Below, piece after piece: positions 15,697 to 25,488 of a DNA stretch of 38,854 nucleotides; the first letter of the stretch is position 1, and every line of letters starts with the position of its first letter. A program made the position numbers and the translations under genes. The DNA comes from Fidelibacterota bacterium (GTDB lineage Bacteria; Fidelibacterota; Marinisomatia; Marinisomatales; UBA1611). The stretch is taken from assembly GCA_028101095.1 (NCBI GenBank), contig JAOHKG010000008.1, positions 1-38,854 of the forward strand. The letters are read 5' to 3'. Under the pieces are notes generated by a model. The model was not told the DNA's origin. It saw nothing but the letters and a program-made list of their open reading frames with translations, and made no database searches.

Positions 15697-18437
15697 AATC
15701 GAGTGATTTGATAGATGAAAAAATAGTTTTTACTGATCGAATAACTCGATCTGCATATGCCCGAGATGCGAGCATGTATAGGCTTATGCCAGAATCTGTA
15801 GTAAAACCTAGAAATCTACATGATGTAAGAAACCTATTGGAATTTGCTAATGCTTCAAAAACTCCGGTAACCTTTAGAGCTGGAGGCACATCGCTTTCGG
15901 GACAGTCTGTTTCTAATAGTATTATAGCCGAAATCCTTCATAATTGGAAAAAGTTCAAGATCTTAGATAATGGTAAATCTATTCAGCTAGAACCTGGGGT
16001 AGTAGCTGCTCATGCAAATTCATTTCTTTCACCATATAAAACGAAATTAGGCCCTGATCCTGCATCTATTAATTCTGCTACAATAGGTGGAATTTTATCA
16101 AATAACTCATCTGGGATGGTTTGCGGAACAGAGTTCAATGCATATCATACATTAAAAAGTTTAAGTTTTATGCTCCCTAATGGAAATGTCTATAATACGG
16201 ATAACCCAAATGAAAATGAGAGGTTTATTCAGAAAGAGAAAATTTTATGTACTACAATCACAAAGATAAAAGAAACCATTAAAACAGATTCTAAAATTTT
16301 AAACACAATAAGAAATAAATATAGAATTAAAAATACCATTGGTTATTCAATGAATGCATTTATTGACTTTGATCGACCAATAGATATTTTTGCCCATTTA
16401 CTAATTGGTTCAGAAGGTACTCTTGGATTTATCATAAGTACCATATTAAATACAATCCAAACCTATGAAAATATAGGGACTGGTCTAATAATATTTAATA
16501 GTCCAGAGGAGGCATGCAAGGCCATTCCTTTCTATAAAGATCTTGGTGCAAAAGCTATTGAATTCTTAGATGATGCATCTTTGAGAACAGCTGTGCACTA
16601 TAAAAATTCACCTTATAAATTTGATTCAATAATGCCAGGAAGCACTGGAATATTGATAGAATATCAACATGAATTTCCAAATGAAATAAACTCACTAATT
16701 AAAGAAACAAAAAAATATTCAGATAAAAACAGCAATATTAGGTCAACGTTAATTGTAACTGATAAAAACAATAGAGATATAATATGGAAAATTAGAAAAG
16801 GGTTATATCCAACAATAGGTGCTCTTCGGGGAGATGGTAAAAGTGTTATAACAGAAGATATAGCTGTCGATATAGGTAGTATAGCTCCTGTGATTAATGA
16901 ACTCAAAAGAATATTCACCAAAAGAAAATTTCATGATGGAGTTATTTTTGGTCATGCAAAAGATGGTAATCTTCATTTTATAACGTCGGTTGACTTTAAC
17001 TCTGATTCAGGTATTAAAAATTATGAATTTATGATGAATGACTTAGCTGATTTAACGCTAAATCGATACAACGGTTCTTTGAAAGCTGAGCATGGAACTG
17101 GCAGAAATATGGCTCCATTTGTAGAAACTGAGTGGGGTGGGCCTATATATGAAATGATGTGGAAATTAAAAAAATCAATTGATCCAAATGGAATTTTAAA
17201 CCCAAATGTTTTATTATCCTCTGATCCTAAAATTCACCTTAAAAATATAAAAAAAACACCATTAGTAAACAAAATAGTAGATTCTTGTGTTGAGTGTGGC
17301 TTTTGTGAAAATATTTGTCCAAGTAGAGGATACACCTTTACACCTAGGCAGCGGATTGCAATAATGAGGGAGACACAAGGTCTAACACTCCAAATCGAGG
17401 AAGAAAAAATACTTCAACATGGTGTAAGTGATACATGCGTCACAGATGGTCTATGTGCTATAGAATGTCCTGTAAATATAGATACGGGAAAATTGGTTAA
17501 AGAACTAAGGTCTGTTCGTAAAAAAGAAGGTTTATTGTTAGGGGCAGTTGTAAAAAAATTCAACTTATTTATTACTTTAATTCGATTTTTACTGAAGTTG
17601 TTTATCTTACTTCAAAAAGTGATAGGTGAAAGTATTTTTAATAAGTTATCAAATTATGTCAATAAAATTAGTGAAAACCGTATACCCATTATACCTGTTA
17701 GTAAAATTAAAATTAATAAAATTGGAAAAATAAAAAAAATATCTAATCCTGATTATATAGTATTTCCAACATGTATTAATAGAGTCGTTTCTACGGATAA
17801 CTCAGATATTAGTTCATCAGAGTACATTGTTAAAATTGCTGAAAAAGCATCATTAAAAGTTTTAATGATGGATAAATCTTATGATTTATGTTGCGGAATG
17901 GCTTTTTCATCTAAAGGATACACTAAATCAGGTGGTATTATTCAAGGTATGTTGATTGACCAAATAAAAAAAGCATACAGGAAATATAAGGTACCTATCA
18001 TAATTGATATGAGTCCATGTACAGAAACAATCAGAAAGAGTATGAATTTTGAACAAATCAAAATTATGGATTCTTTGGATTTTTTAAATACTATTAAAAG
18101 TAGGTTGAGTATTAAAAAATTAAACCTAACATGTTACGTCCATTCAGTTTGTTCTGATCAACCTGCTGGTCCTACATCTGTAATTCATTCAATTGCTCAA
18201 AATTGTGTTGAGGCTATTGAAGACAGGAAAGAAGATTTCTGCTGCGGGATGGGTGGTGATAGAGGACTTAAGTACCCTGAGCTTACTAAAAATTCAATAA
18301 AGAAATCAGTGCACTTTCCCCTAAAGTCTACTATTGGTGTTTCCTCTAGTCGAACATGCGAAATTGCTTTAAGTAATGAATTAGGTATTGAATTTATTCC
18401 GATTGAGGCACTGGTCTATCGCTCTTTAAAAAACTAA
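15690..18437 (+). CDS. FAD-binding and Fe-S/CCG-domain oxidoreductase (D-lactate dehydrogenase-like, GlcD-GlpC type fusion)
   Basis: FAD_binding_4 (TFRAGGTSLSGQSVSNSIIAEI), C-terminal FAD-oxidase domain, CVECGFCENICPSRG 4Fe-4S motif, two cysteine-rich CCG motifs (CCGMAFSSKG, CCGMGGDRG). Confidence 0.9.
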   Translation: MLKSSDLIDEKIVFTDRITRSAYARDASMYRLMPESVVKPRNLHDVRNLLEFANASKTPVTFRAGGTSLSGQSVSNSIIAEILHNWKKFKILDNGKSIQLEPGVVAAHANSFLSPYKTKLGPDPASINSATIGGILSNNSSGMVCGTEFNAYHTLKSLSFMLPNGNVYNTDNPNENERFIQKEKILCTTITKIKETIKTDSKILNTIRNKYRIKNTIGYSMNAFIDFDRPIDIFAHLLIGSEGTLGFIISTILNTIQTYENIGTGLIIFNSPEEACKAIPFYKDLGAKAIEFLDDASLRTAVHYKNSPYKFDSIMPGSTGILIEYQHEFPNEINSLIKETKKYSDKNSNIRSTLIVTDKNNRDIIWKIRKGLYPTIGALRGDGKSVITEDIAVDIGSIAPVINELKRIFTKRKFHDGVIFGHAKDGNLHFITSVDFNSDSGIKNYEFMMNDLADLTLNRYNGSLKAEHGTGRNMAPFVETEWGGPIYEMMWKLKKSIDPNGILNPNVLLSSDPKIHLKNIKKTPLVNKIVDSCVECGFCENICPSRGYTFTPRQRIAIMRETQGLTLQIEEEKILQHGVSDTCVTDGLCAIECPVNIDTGKLVKELRSVRKKEGLLLGAVVKKFNLFITLIRFLLKLFILLQKVIGESIFNKLSNYVNKISENRIPIIPVSKIKINKIGKIKKISNPDYIVFPTCINRVVSTDNSDISSSEYIVKIAEKASLKVLMMDKSYDLCCGMAFSSKGYTKSGGIIQGMLIDQIKKAYRKYKVPIIIDMSPCTETIRKSMNFEQIKIMDSLDFLNTIKSRLSIKKLNLTCYVHSVCSDQPAGPTSVIHSIAQNCVEAIEDRKEDFCCGMGGDRGLKYPELTKNSIKKSVHFPLKSTIGVSSSRTCEIALSNELGIEFIPIEALVYRSLKN

Positions 18438-18469
18438 ATTCATAACAATAAAATAAGGTCTAATGTATA

Positions 18470-20743
18470 ATGATGTTCTATATCAAGCTTTTTTTAATAT
18501 TTATATCAGTTTGTACATCTGTAAATGGTGAAATAATTGCAAGATTAGTGAAGGTAGACGGAAATGTTTATTTGAAGCGATTAGGTATGAGTACTTTTTC
18601 AGAAAGAGCAAAAATAGGTTTACCAATATCTAATGGAGATGAAATTAAAGTGGGTGAGCGATCTTTTGGTGCGATCATATATATTGATGATCGTTCTGTA
18701 ATAAAAATTCGAGAAAATACAAAATTCGCATTTATGGATACTCGAAATTCTCGAACCGTTGAATTAGAATATGGAACCTTATTAAATGATGTTAAAAAAG
18801 AAAATAGAACAAAAACATATAGAATCCAGACACCTGTTTCAGTTGCAAGTGTAAAAGGCACACAGTTTGCAGCAATAGTTTCACAGTCTGGAGTTGATCA
18901 GTTTATATGTAAAGAGGGTCTGTTTGAAGTCCTCAATATGGTAAGTGGAGAAGTTGTTAATGTTGGAGCAGGTCAAAAAGCAGTTAGTAATTCAAGTGGT
19001 AACTTGGTCCAAGCACCTTCATCCTTGCAAGAATATCCTGAAGATCCAGAAATCGAAGACTTACCTGAGATTAAAAATGAAGAAGAAACAAATTTTGAAA
19101 ACACTAAAAAACAGAAGTCTAAAACTGAAAATCTAATTCAAGAAAAACCAGAACTCATAGAGCTAAAAGAAGAAGAGCCTGCAGAGATAAATGATTCTAA
19201 GGAAGTAGAAGTTGAAGAAAAAGAGAGCGTAGAAAAGACTACAGAACCTCCTATGAATGAGCCTCCAGCTGACCCATTTGCGATGGGTTTAGGAATAGGT
19301 TCAGTAACCATAGATGATGTCTTATATAATCAAATAGCTCTTCGACCAGAAATAAATATTGGTAAAGTGGGATTCGGTCTTGATTTGGTTTTATATTTAG
19401 ATAATAATGGGAATATAAGATATGATGAATGGGAGATAGGAGAAGATCTAAGTTTATTATTAGATAAAATATTGTACATAAAATATGGTAAGAAGTCTGA
19501 AGTCTTTTGGGGAAAATATGGTTCGATTGAAGGTATGACTTTTGGTTACGGTGGTCTTATGAATAATTATTCTAATATGATGGAGTTCCCAAGTATAAGA
19601 AGGGTTGGTCTAAATACTGGGGTGAATGTAGGTCCAGTTAGCACAGAGATATTTTTTGCCAACTTAAAGGATATTTCAAGAGGTGGAACAATTACAGGTT
19701 TTAGGGGTTCTTATACCATATCAGAGGATATCCCTTTAACAGTTGGTTTTAATTATATTTTAGATCAAAATATGTTTTCAGGATTAAAGGACAAGGACGG
19801 AGATAGTTACCCTGATGTGTTTGATGATTTTCCGGATAGTCTTAATTTATGGAATGATACTGATGGGGATGGCATTCCTGACCCTCATGATGAATTAGAT
19901 CCGGCTAGGTGGGATATAGATGCAGATGGAGATAACCTCTATGATTTGGATGGGGATGATTCAATTGCATTAAAAGCTACACCATTTAGTCTTAAAAATA
20001 ATAAAGCTGCAACTTCTGCCATAGGTTTTGATCTTGGCTATCCAATTTTAAATTCAAAATTAATTTCTTTAAAAGTTTACACTGAATACAATAAATTAAC
20101 TTTCCCAGGTGTTGTAAATATTGTGGGTTCCGACACCACATTTGCACGAAAGAAAAGGTCTGGGACTGGAATCACAATCCCAGGTTTGAGATCAAGGTTA
20201 TTTGGTTTTATTGATCTTTCTATGGAATATAGATTAATAAAAGACTCTTATGTTCCTAACTTTTTTGATCAAGCATATGATTTAAACAGAATTTCTACTG
20301 CTCTAGAAGGCGATAAGACAATTATAAGAACAAAAGATATGAATGTATTTAGTACATTTGATAACTCTTCTTCAAACTCTTCTAGCGGATTATATGGTTC
20401 GGCCGGTTTTGATTTATTTAACATTATTAACTTTACTGCGTCATATGCAAATATGAAATCTGATACCTCAGAAATAAAAAGTTTTAGTTCTTTTCTAAGC
20501 CTTAATACGGAAAATATTCCAAAAATAAGTTCAGCTTCAGCTTACTTTCAAAGAAATAATGATGATAATCCTTTTGACTTTACAAACCCTTCAATTAATA
20601 CCATCATGGGGTATAAAATAGGATACGAGCTAAGCAAAGGGGTGAGTCTTATTTGGGATTTTAGACAATTTTATCGAGAAAATGGCATAGGGAACTTAGA
20701 GCCTATAAAACAAACAACTATTGAAACATCATTTAACTTTTAA
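18470..20743 (+). CDS. FecR-domain protein fused to predicted outer-membrane beta-barrel with TSP3-type repeats
   Basis: Signal peptide; FecR-like (GDEIKVGERSFGAIIYIDDRSVIKIRENTKF...IQTPVSVASVKGTQF); acidic linker; DKDGDSYPDVFDDFPDS...DTDGDGIPDPHDELDP...DADGDNLYDLDGDDS; C-terminal ...ETSFNF. Confidence 0.8.
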   Translation: MMFYIKLFLIFISVCTSVNGEIIARLVKVDGNVYLKRLGMSTFSERAKIGLPISNGDEIKVGERSFGAIIYIDDRSVIKIRENTKFAFMDTRNSRTVELEYGTLLNDVKKENRTKTYRIQTPVSVASVKGTQFAAIVSQSGVDQFICKEGLFEVLNMVSGEVVNVGAGQKAVSNSSGNLVQAPSSLQEYPEDPEIEDLPEIKNEEETNFENTKKQKSKTENLIQEKPELIELKEEEPAEINDSKEVEVEEKESVEKTTEPPMNEPPADPFAMGLGIGSVTIDDVLYNQIALRPEINIGKVGFGLDLVLYLDNNGNIRYDEWEIGEDLSLLLDKILYIKYGKKSEVFWGKYGSIEGMTFGYGGLMNNYSNMMEFPSIRRVGLNTGVNVGPVSTEIFFANLKDISRGGTITGFRGSYTISEDIPLTVGFNYILDQNMFSGLKDKDGDSYPDVFDDFPDSLNLWNDTDGDGIPDPHDELDPARWDIDADGDNLYDLDGDDSIALKATPFSLKNNKAATSAIGFDLGYPILNSKLISLKVYTEYNKLTFPGVVNIVGSDTTFARKKRSGTGITIPGLRSRLFGFIDLSMEYRLIKDSYVPNFFDQAYDLNRISTALEGDKTIIRTKDMNVFSTFDNSSSNSSSGLYGSAGFDLFNIINFTASYANMKSDTSEIKSFSSFLSLNTENIPKISSASAYFQRNNDDNPFDFTNPSINTIMGYKIGYELSKGVSLIWDFRQFYRENGIGNLEPIKQTTIETSFNF

Positions 20744-20752
20744 GTAGTTAAA

Positions 20753-21553
20753 ATGATTTACAAAACTTTATATTTTTTTCTTTTTATTTCATTTATATAT
20801 AGTAAAACTGATGTTGTTGTTTTAAGCCAAAATGTTGGTACAATTATTGATGTCCATGAAAATCGTTTTTATAGAATATTTCCAAATGAGAAAGGCTTTA
20901 AGAATGCTCAGTTTATACAATTATCAAAAACTGTATATAAAGTTAGCTTTACAAAGATAATTGATAAAAAAACTGTAATTGATAGCCTAATCTTAAATAA
21001 AATTGAATTTGAAAAATTACAAAATAAGGTTAACTCGAAACCTATATTTACAAAAAAAGATAGAACTGCTATGTACAAAGGCATGGATTTTTTAAGGGCA
21101 GAAGAGATTATATTAGATATTAAAAAGCCTCAATACGTAGTATTAAATTATTCAAGAGGTAAAACCTTAAAAGGAACACTAAAGAGGGTTTTTGAAAACA
21201 AATTATATGTTCAAACACCAACAAGTATTGAGTTTGTTAACTTAGAAAATTTAGATAAGATACAATATAGAATTACGACGGATAAGTATAATTTTTTGAG
21301 GTCATATATCTATACTTTTACTGGTTTAAGCGGACTCGCCGTTGCCAATGTGTATAATAATCAGAGGCCTACGGTTTTAAATGATTATGGTATTCCAAGA
21401 AAAGATTTAGTAAGATATCGACAGTTATTTGGGATTGTAATTGGTTTGATTTTTAGTAGCGAAGTATTCGATGCTGTTGCTACATTATTGACACCTACGG
21501 AGTCTGTTATTTTATCAGAAGCCGAATTTGACAGGAAAAATATTAATAAGTAA
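20753..21553 (+). CDS. exported protein of unknown function
   Basis: N-terminal signal peptide; 266 aa; no recognised motif. Confidence 0.55.
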   Translation: MIYKTLYFFLFISFIYSKTDVVVLSQNVGTIIDVHENRFYRIFPNEKGFKNAQFIQLSKTVYKVSFTKIIDKKTVIDSLILNKIEFEKLQNKVNSKPIFTKKDRTAMYKGMDFLRAEEIILDIKKPQYVVLNYSRGKTLKGTLKRVFENKLYVQTPTSIEFVNLENLDKIQYRITTDKYNFLRSYIYTFTGLSGLAVANVYNNQRPTVLNDYGIPRKDLVRYRQLFGIVIGLIFSSEVFDAVATLLTPTESVILSEAEFDRKNINK

Positions 21554-21563
21554 GGGAGTAATC

Positions 21564-22007
21564 ATGGCAAAAAAAACAGATGAGCCTGTAGCTGAAGAAC
21601 CTAAAGTATCCGCAGTTGATCCTCAAAAAAAATATTTAATGGATCAATTTGGTGATCTGATGGAACAAGTTGGTGATGGTTTTGGGGGACCTCTTCAAGA
21701 GGAACTTATTAGCCGACTTCAGCAAACAATTGCTGATTTCCATGAAGAAGTAAATGAAATGCTTTCCAAGCTTAAAGAAAACTCTGAAAAAAGACACGAG
21801 CGTCTTAAAGAGATATGGGATAATCCAGATCAAGAGGTAGAAGAAGATGAATCAAAATCTGAACCCAAAGCTGAAACAGATGCCGAACCTAAAGAAATGA
21901 GTGAGTGGGAAAAAAAATTAGAGTCAGCTGATAAAAAGTTAGATGATAAGCCAGCTAAAGAAGAACCACCTAAGAAAAAAGGTTTCTTTGGGAGAAAGAA
22001 AAAATAG
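21564..22007 (+). CDS. charged, low-complexity protein of unknown function
   Basis: ATG at 21564 preceded by AAGGGAG (Shine-Dalgarno-like); ORF-track start 21528 overlaps the upstream gene. Acidic/lysine-rich tail KKKGFFGRKKK. Confidence 0.6.
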   Translation: MAKKTDEPVAEEPKVSAVDPQKKYLMDQFGDLMEQVGDGFGGPLQEELISRLQQTIADFHEEVNEMLSKLKENSEKRHERLKEIWDNPDQEVEEDESKSEPKAETDAEPKEMSEWEKKLESADKKLDDKPAKEEPPKKKGFFGRKKK

Positions 22008-22021
22008 AGACAAATTAAGGT

Positions 22022-22399
22022 GTGCTAGTTAGACCCTTAATTTATTTTTTCGCAGTATATATCTGCTTATCCTTTAGTATTGCTCAAGAGCATAGTAAAA
22101 ACCTTGTTGTTTATTCAGGTCTAAAAAAAAGAGTTTACAGTTTTACTAAGGTTGATTTTATTACTGCTGAAGGTGAGTTTAATGAGACTATATGTACTCT
22201 TGTAATACCTGATCTACTCGAAGATAGCCCGCCTTTTGTTTCTATTTATTATAAAAGAGATAATTCAGAATGGTTTACGGAGTCACTTTATCGAAAGAGA
22301 CTAAGGTTCAATTTTAAAGATGGTGTTTTAAAATTAGACCAGTCAAACTTTTGGGATTGGTTTGAAATCTCTGAAATAAAAATAGTTGTTATTTATTAA
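22022..22399 (+). CDS. small exported protein of unknown function
   Basis: GTG start; signal peptide (LIYFFAVYICLSFSIAQ). Confidence 0.55.
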   Translation: MLVRPLIYFFAVYICLSFSIAQEHSKNLVVYSGLKKRVYSFTKVDFITAEGEFNETICTLVIPDLLEDSPPFVSIYYKRDNSEWFTESLYRKRLRFNFKDGVLKLDQSNFWDWFEISEIKIVVIY

Positions 22400-22474
22400 A
22401 GTAAAATTGTTGATTTAATAGTCTATTATTCTTTGTAATTTCATTTAACTAAAATAACAAAAAAACTATATTCT

Positions 22475-22744
22475 GGCCGTGCTAGATGGGGAATTAGCGG
22501 TGCCCTGTAACCTGCAATCCGCTACAGCAGGGTCGATGCTATTGCTAGGCGATTAGCGCTTTATTAGCTTGTTTTAGAAAGTGTTGAATCTTTGTACTGT
22601 TGCAATAGTTAGTTGATGAAATCCGTCAGGCCTGGAAAGGAGCAGCGGTAAGTCCTACTAACTATGTGCTGATATGTCTTCGAAGATGAGCTGGCTAAAA
22701 TAATCTTAATAGAAAACGGAATCGTCGAACAAAAGTGCACGGCC
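22475..22744 (+). ncRNA. ffs: large bacterial signal recognition particle RNA (Alu + S domain)
   Basis: Alu-type 5' domain GGCCGTGCTAGATGGGGAATTAGCGGTGCCCTGTAACCTGCAATCCGCTACAGCAGGGTCGA; S-domain core GTCAGGCCTGGAAAGGAGCAGCGGTAAG; termini pair exactly (GGCCGTGC / GCACGGCC). Confidence 0.93.
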
Positions 22745-22756
22745 GAAATAAATATT

Positions 22757-24562
22757 ATGTCTTACAAAGTATTATCACTAAAGTGGCGCCCTCAATCTTT
22801 TGAAGATGTTGTTGGGCAAGATCACGTTACAAATACCTTAATTAATGCCTTCAAACAGGAGCGCACAGCACAAGGCTACATATTTACCGGACCTCGTGGT
22901 GTTGGGAAAACAACTACTGCAAGAATAATGGCAATGGCCTTGAATGCTAAAGGTGGTCCTGATTATAGTTTCGATCATAATGAAGAATCATCTAGAGAGA
23001 TTGCCGAAGGTAGATCTCTCGATGTTTTAGAAATTGATGGTGCTTCCAATAGAGGTATTGAAGAAATAAGAGGTTTGAGAGAGCAGATCAAGTTTGCTCC
23101 GATGAATGGATCGTTCAAAGTGATTATTATAGATGAGGTACATATGCTTACTAACCAAGCATTTAATGCCTTATTGAGAACTCTTGAAGAGCCTCCTTCA
23201 CACGGAAAATTTATTTTTGCTACAACAGACATCCACAAAGTACCAGCGACTATTATTTCTCGTTGCCAGCGTTTTGATTTTAATAGAATATCACTAAAAG
23301 TTATTATTAAAAGACTTAAATATATTTTAGAAGAAGAAAAAGTTTTATTTGATCAAGAATCTGTAATGGCAATATCTAAAAAGGCTGATGGGAGTATGCG
23401 AGATGCACTATCCCTCCTAGATCAGACAATTTCTTATTGCGGTAATGCATTAGAGTATAATAAAGTAATAGAAGCTTTAGGTCTGATGCCTCAAGAGTTG
23501 TTTTTTAAGTATTCTGATTCAATAAAAGATAAAGATAATAAGAAGATGATATCTGTTCTATCAGAGTTTTCTAATTATGGTATTCCTTCCTCTGAAATCA
23601 TTATTACAATGATGGAACATATTAGAAACATACTATACGGGCAAATAGATAGAGGTAAACCTCTCACCGAAATGAATGAAGAGTTAGTCGCCAAATATGT
23701 AAGTGAAGCCTCTGATTGGGATAAAAGAGATTTACTGAGAATAAGTCAAATATTAACTGATGTTCTCAGTACAATAAGAAAGTCTGAGAACCCAAATATT
23801 ATTTTAGAGATTACTTCTCTAAAGCTCCTAGAAATGGATAGCTCAGTTAGGATTGATGATATTTTATCGGGCGAAAGAGAAATTTCTTTGCCAGAGAATC
23901 TAAAGAAAAAAGAAACTGTTATAAGTGATCTGAAAAAAATAAAAGAGCCCGATAAGAATATTTCGTCAAAACAAGATTCAGCCGAAAAAAATATTACTGA
24001 TAAAGTTGTGCCAAAAAAAAATGAAAATGTTTTAATTCAAGAAAAAAAAGAACCTCAGGAAAAAAAGGAACCTCAAGAAAATATTGATAAACAGGTTAAA
24101 GCAGAAAGCCAAATTCCACTAAATAAAAAAGCGGAGATTTTAAGTACCAAACAAAAAGTACAAAATAATACTGAGAAATATGAAGAAAAATCTGATGATA
24201 TTTTGGAACAAGTAAAAAATAAATGGGGAAGTATAATCTCTAAAATAAATGTTGATAAACCTTCTACCGCCGCCATTCTTGAAGATTATACTCCAATTTC
24301 GGTAAAAGATAATATTGTTATGTTAAAACCAATTAGAGAAACTGGTTTTAGTATGAAAGCAATGGATCGAAGTATGAAATATATAGAGAATATATTATTT
24401 GAAATTTTTAATAATAAACTCACTTTAAGTTTTGAAAAAAAAGTTTCAAATTCAACAACTGGTTTAAATAGCAAATCAAATAAAAAGCAAGATGCTGACC
24501 CTAAAGATGAAGAAGTTTTCAACAAAGTTGTCGATTTATTCGATGGCGAAATATTACGTTAG
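22757..24562 (+). CDS. dnaX: DNA polymerase III subunits tau/gamma
   Basis: SLKWRPQSFEDVVGQDHVTNTL, GPRGVGKTTTARIMA, IIIDEVHMLTNQAFNALLRTLEEPP, FATTDIHKVPATIISRCQRFDF. Confidence 0.96.
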   Translation: MSYKVLSLKWRPQSFEDVVGQDHVTNTLINAFKQERTAQGYIFTGPRGVGKTTTARIMAMALNAKGGPDYSFDHNEESSREIAEGRSLDVLEIDGASNRGIEEIRGLREQIKFAPMNGSFKVIIIDEVHMLTNQAFNALLRTLEEPPSHGKFIFATTDIHKVPATIISRCQRFDFNRISLKVIIKRLKYILEEEKVLFDQESVMAISKKADGSMRDALSLLDQTISYCGNALEYNKVIEALGLMPQELFFKYSDSIKDKDNKKMISVLSEFSNYGIPSSEIIITMMEHIRNILYGQIDRGKPLTEMNEELVAKYVSEASDWDKRDLLRISQILTDVLSTIRKSENPNIILEITSLKLLEMDSSVRIDDILSGEREISLPENLKKKETVISDLKKIKEPDKNISSKQDSAEKNITDKVVPKKNENVLIQEKKEPQEKKEPQENIDKQVKAESQIPLNKKAEILSTKQKVQNNTEKYEEKSDDILEQVKNKWGSIISKINVDKPSTAAILEDYTPISVKDNIVMLKPIRETGFSMKAMDRSMKYIENILFEIFNNKLTLSFEKKVSNSTTGLNSKSNKKQDADPKDEEVFNKVVDLFDGEILR

Positions 24563-24570
24563 GAGTAAAA

Positions 24571-24894
24571 ATGTTTAAAGGAAATATGTCCAAGCTATTA
24601 AAGCAAGCACAGCAAATGCAACAGCAGATTGAAAGTGTGCAGAATGAATTATCCGATTTAATTATCGAAGCAGAATCTGGAGGAGGTATGGTTTCTGTTA
24701 AGGTGAATGGTAAGCAAGAATTATTAGATATTAACATTGATGAAGAAGCTCTTACTGAAGGTAAAGAGATGCTAGAAGATTTAATAATATCCGCTGTTAA
24801 CAAGGCACTTTCTAAATCCCAAACTGATTCTCAAGAAAAAATGAACTCCGTCACCGGTGGCATGATGGGGGGAATGAAAATTCCAGGTATGTAA
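24571..24894 (+). CDS. YbaB/EbfC family nucleoid-associated protein
   Basis: LLKQAQQMQQQIESVQNEL, GGGMVSVKVNGKQELLDINIDEEAL; between dnaX and recR as in many bacteria. Confidence 0.93.
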   Translation: MFKGNMSKLLKQAQQMQQQIESVQNELSDLIIEAESGGGMVSVKVNGKQELLDINIDEEALTEGKEMLEDLIISAVNKALSKSQTDSQEKMNSVTGGMMGGMKIPGM

Positions 24895-25488
24895 TTGAAT
24901 TCTTTTCCTGAAAGTATTAATGATTTAATAGATGCCTTTTCACGTTTACCGGGTATAGGAAGAAAAACAGCTCAAAGACTATCTTTCTATGTTTTAAAAG
25001 AAAATGACGAGCAGGTTTCAGTCTTCTCCGATGCATTAAAGGCGGTTAAATCTCGCATAAGGAATTGTTCAGTTTGTCATGGTATAACAGAAAATGAACT
25101 TTGCCCTATTTGTGAAGATTCTAAAAGAGATAAAAATACTCTCTGCATTGTAGAGAATGCTCAGGATGTATTTGTATTTGAGAGGACAAATACTTTCAAA
25201 GGGGTTTATCATGTTTTAGGTGGTGTTTTATCACCTCTTGATGGAATAAGTCCTGAGGATTTAAATATTTCAACATTAATGGCAAGGGTTTCCGAAGGAA
25301 TGGAAGTTATATTAGCTACTAATTCCAGTGTTGAAGGGGAGACTACTTCATTGTATTTGACTAAAATTTTAGAAGATAAAAAAATTATTGTAACCAGGCT
25401 TGCCCGGGGATTACCTGTTGGTGGAGATTTAGATTATATTGATGAGGCAACTCTCGTTAGGGCTATGGAGGGTAGAACATCCGTTTAA
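24895..25488 (+). CDS. recR: recombination mediator RecR
   Basis: LIDAFSRLPGIGRKTAQRLSFYVL, zinc finger CSVCHGITENELCPIC, Toprim region ending GDLDYIDEATLVRAMEGR. TTG start. Confidence 0.95.
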   Translation: MNSFPESINDLIDAFSRLPGIGRKTAQRLSFYVLKENDEQVSVFSDALKAVKSRIRNCSVCHGITENELCPICEDSKRDKNTLCIVENAQDVFVFERTNTFKGVYHVLGGVLSPLDGISPEDLNISTLMARVSEGMEVILATNSSVEGETTSLYLTKILEDKKIIVTRLARGLPVGGDLDYIDEATLVRAMEGRTSV

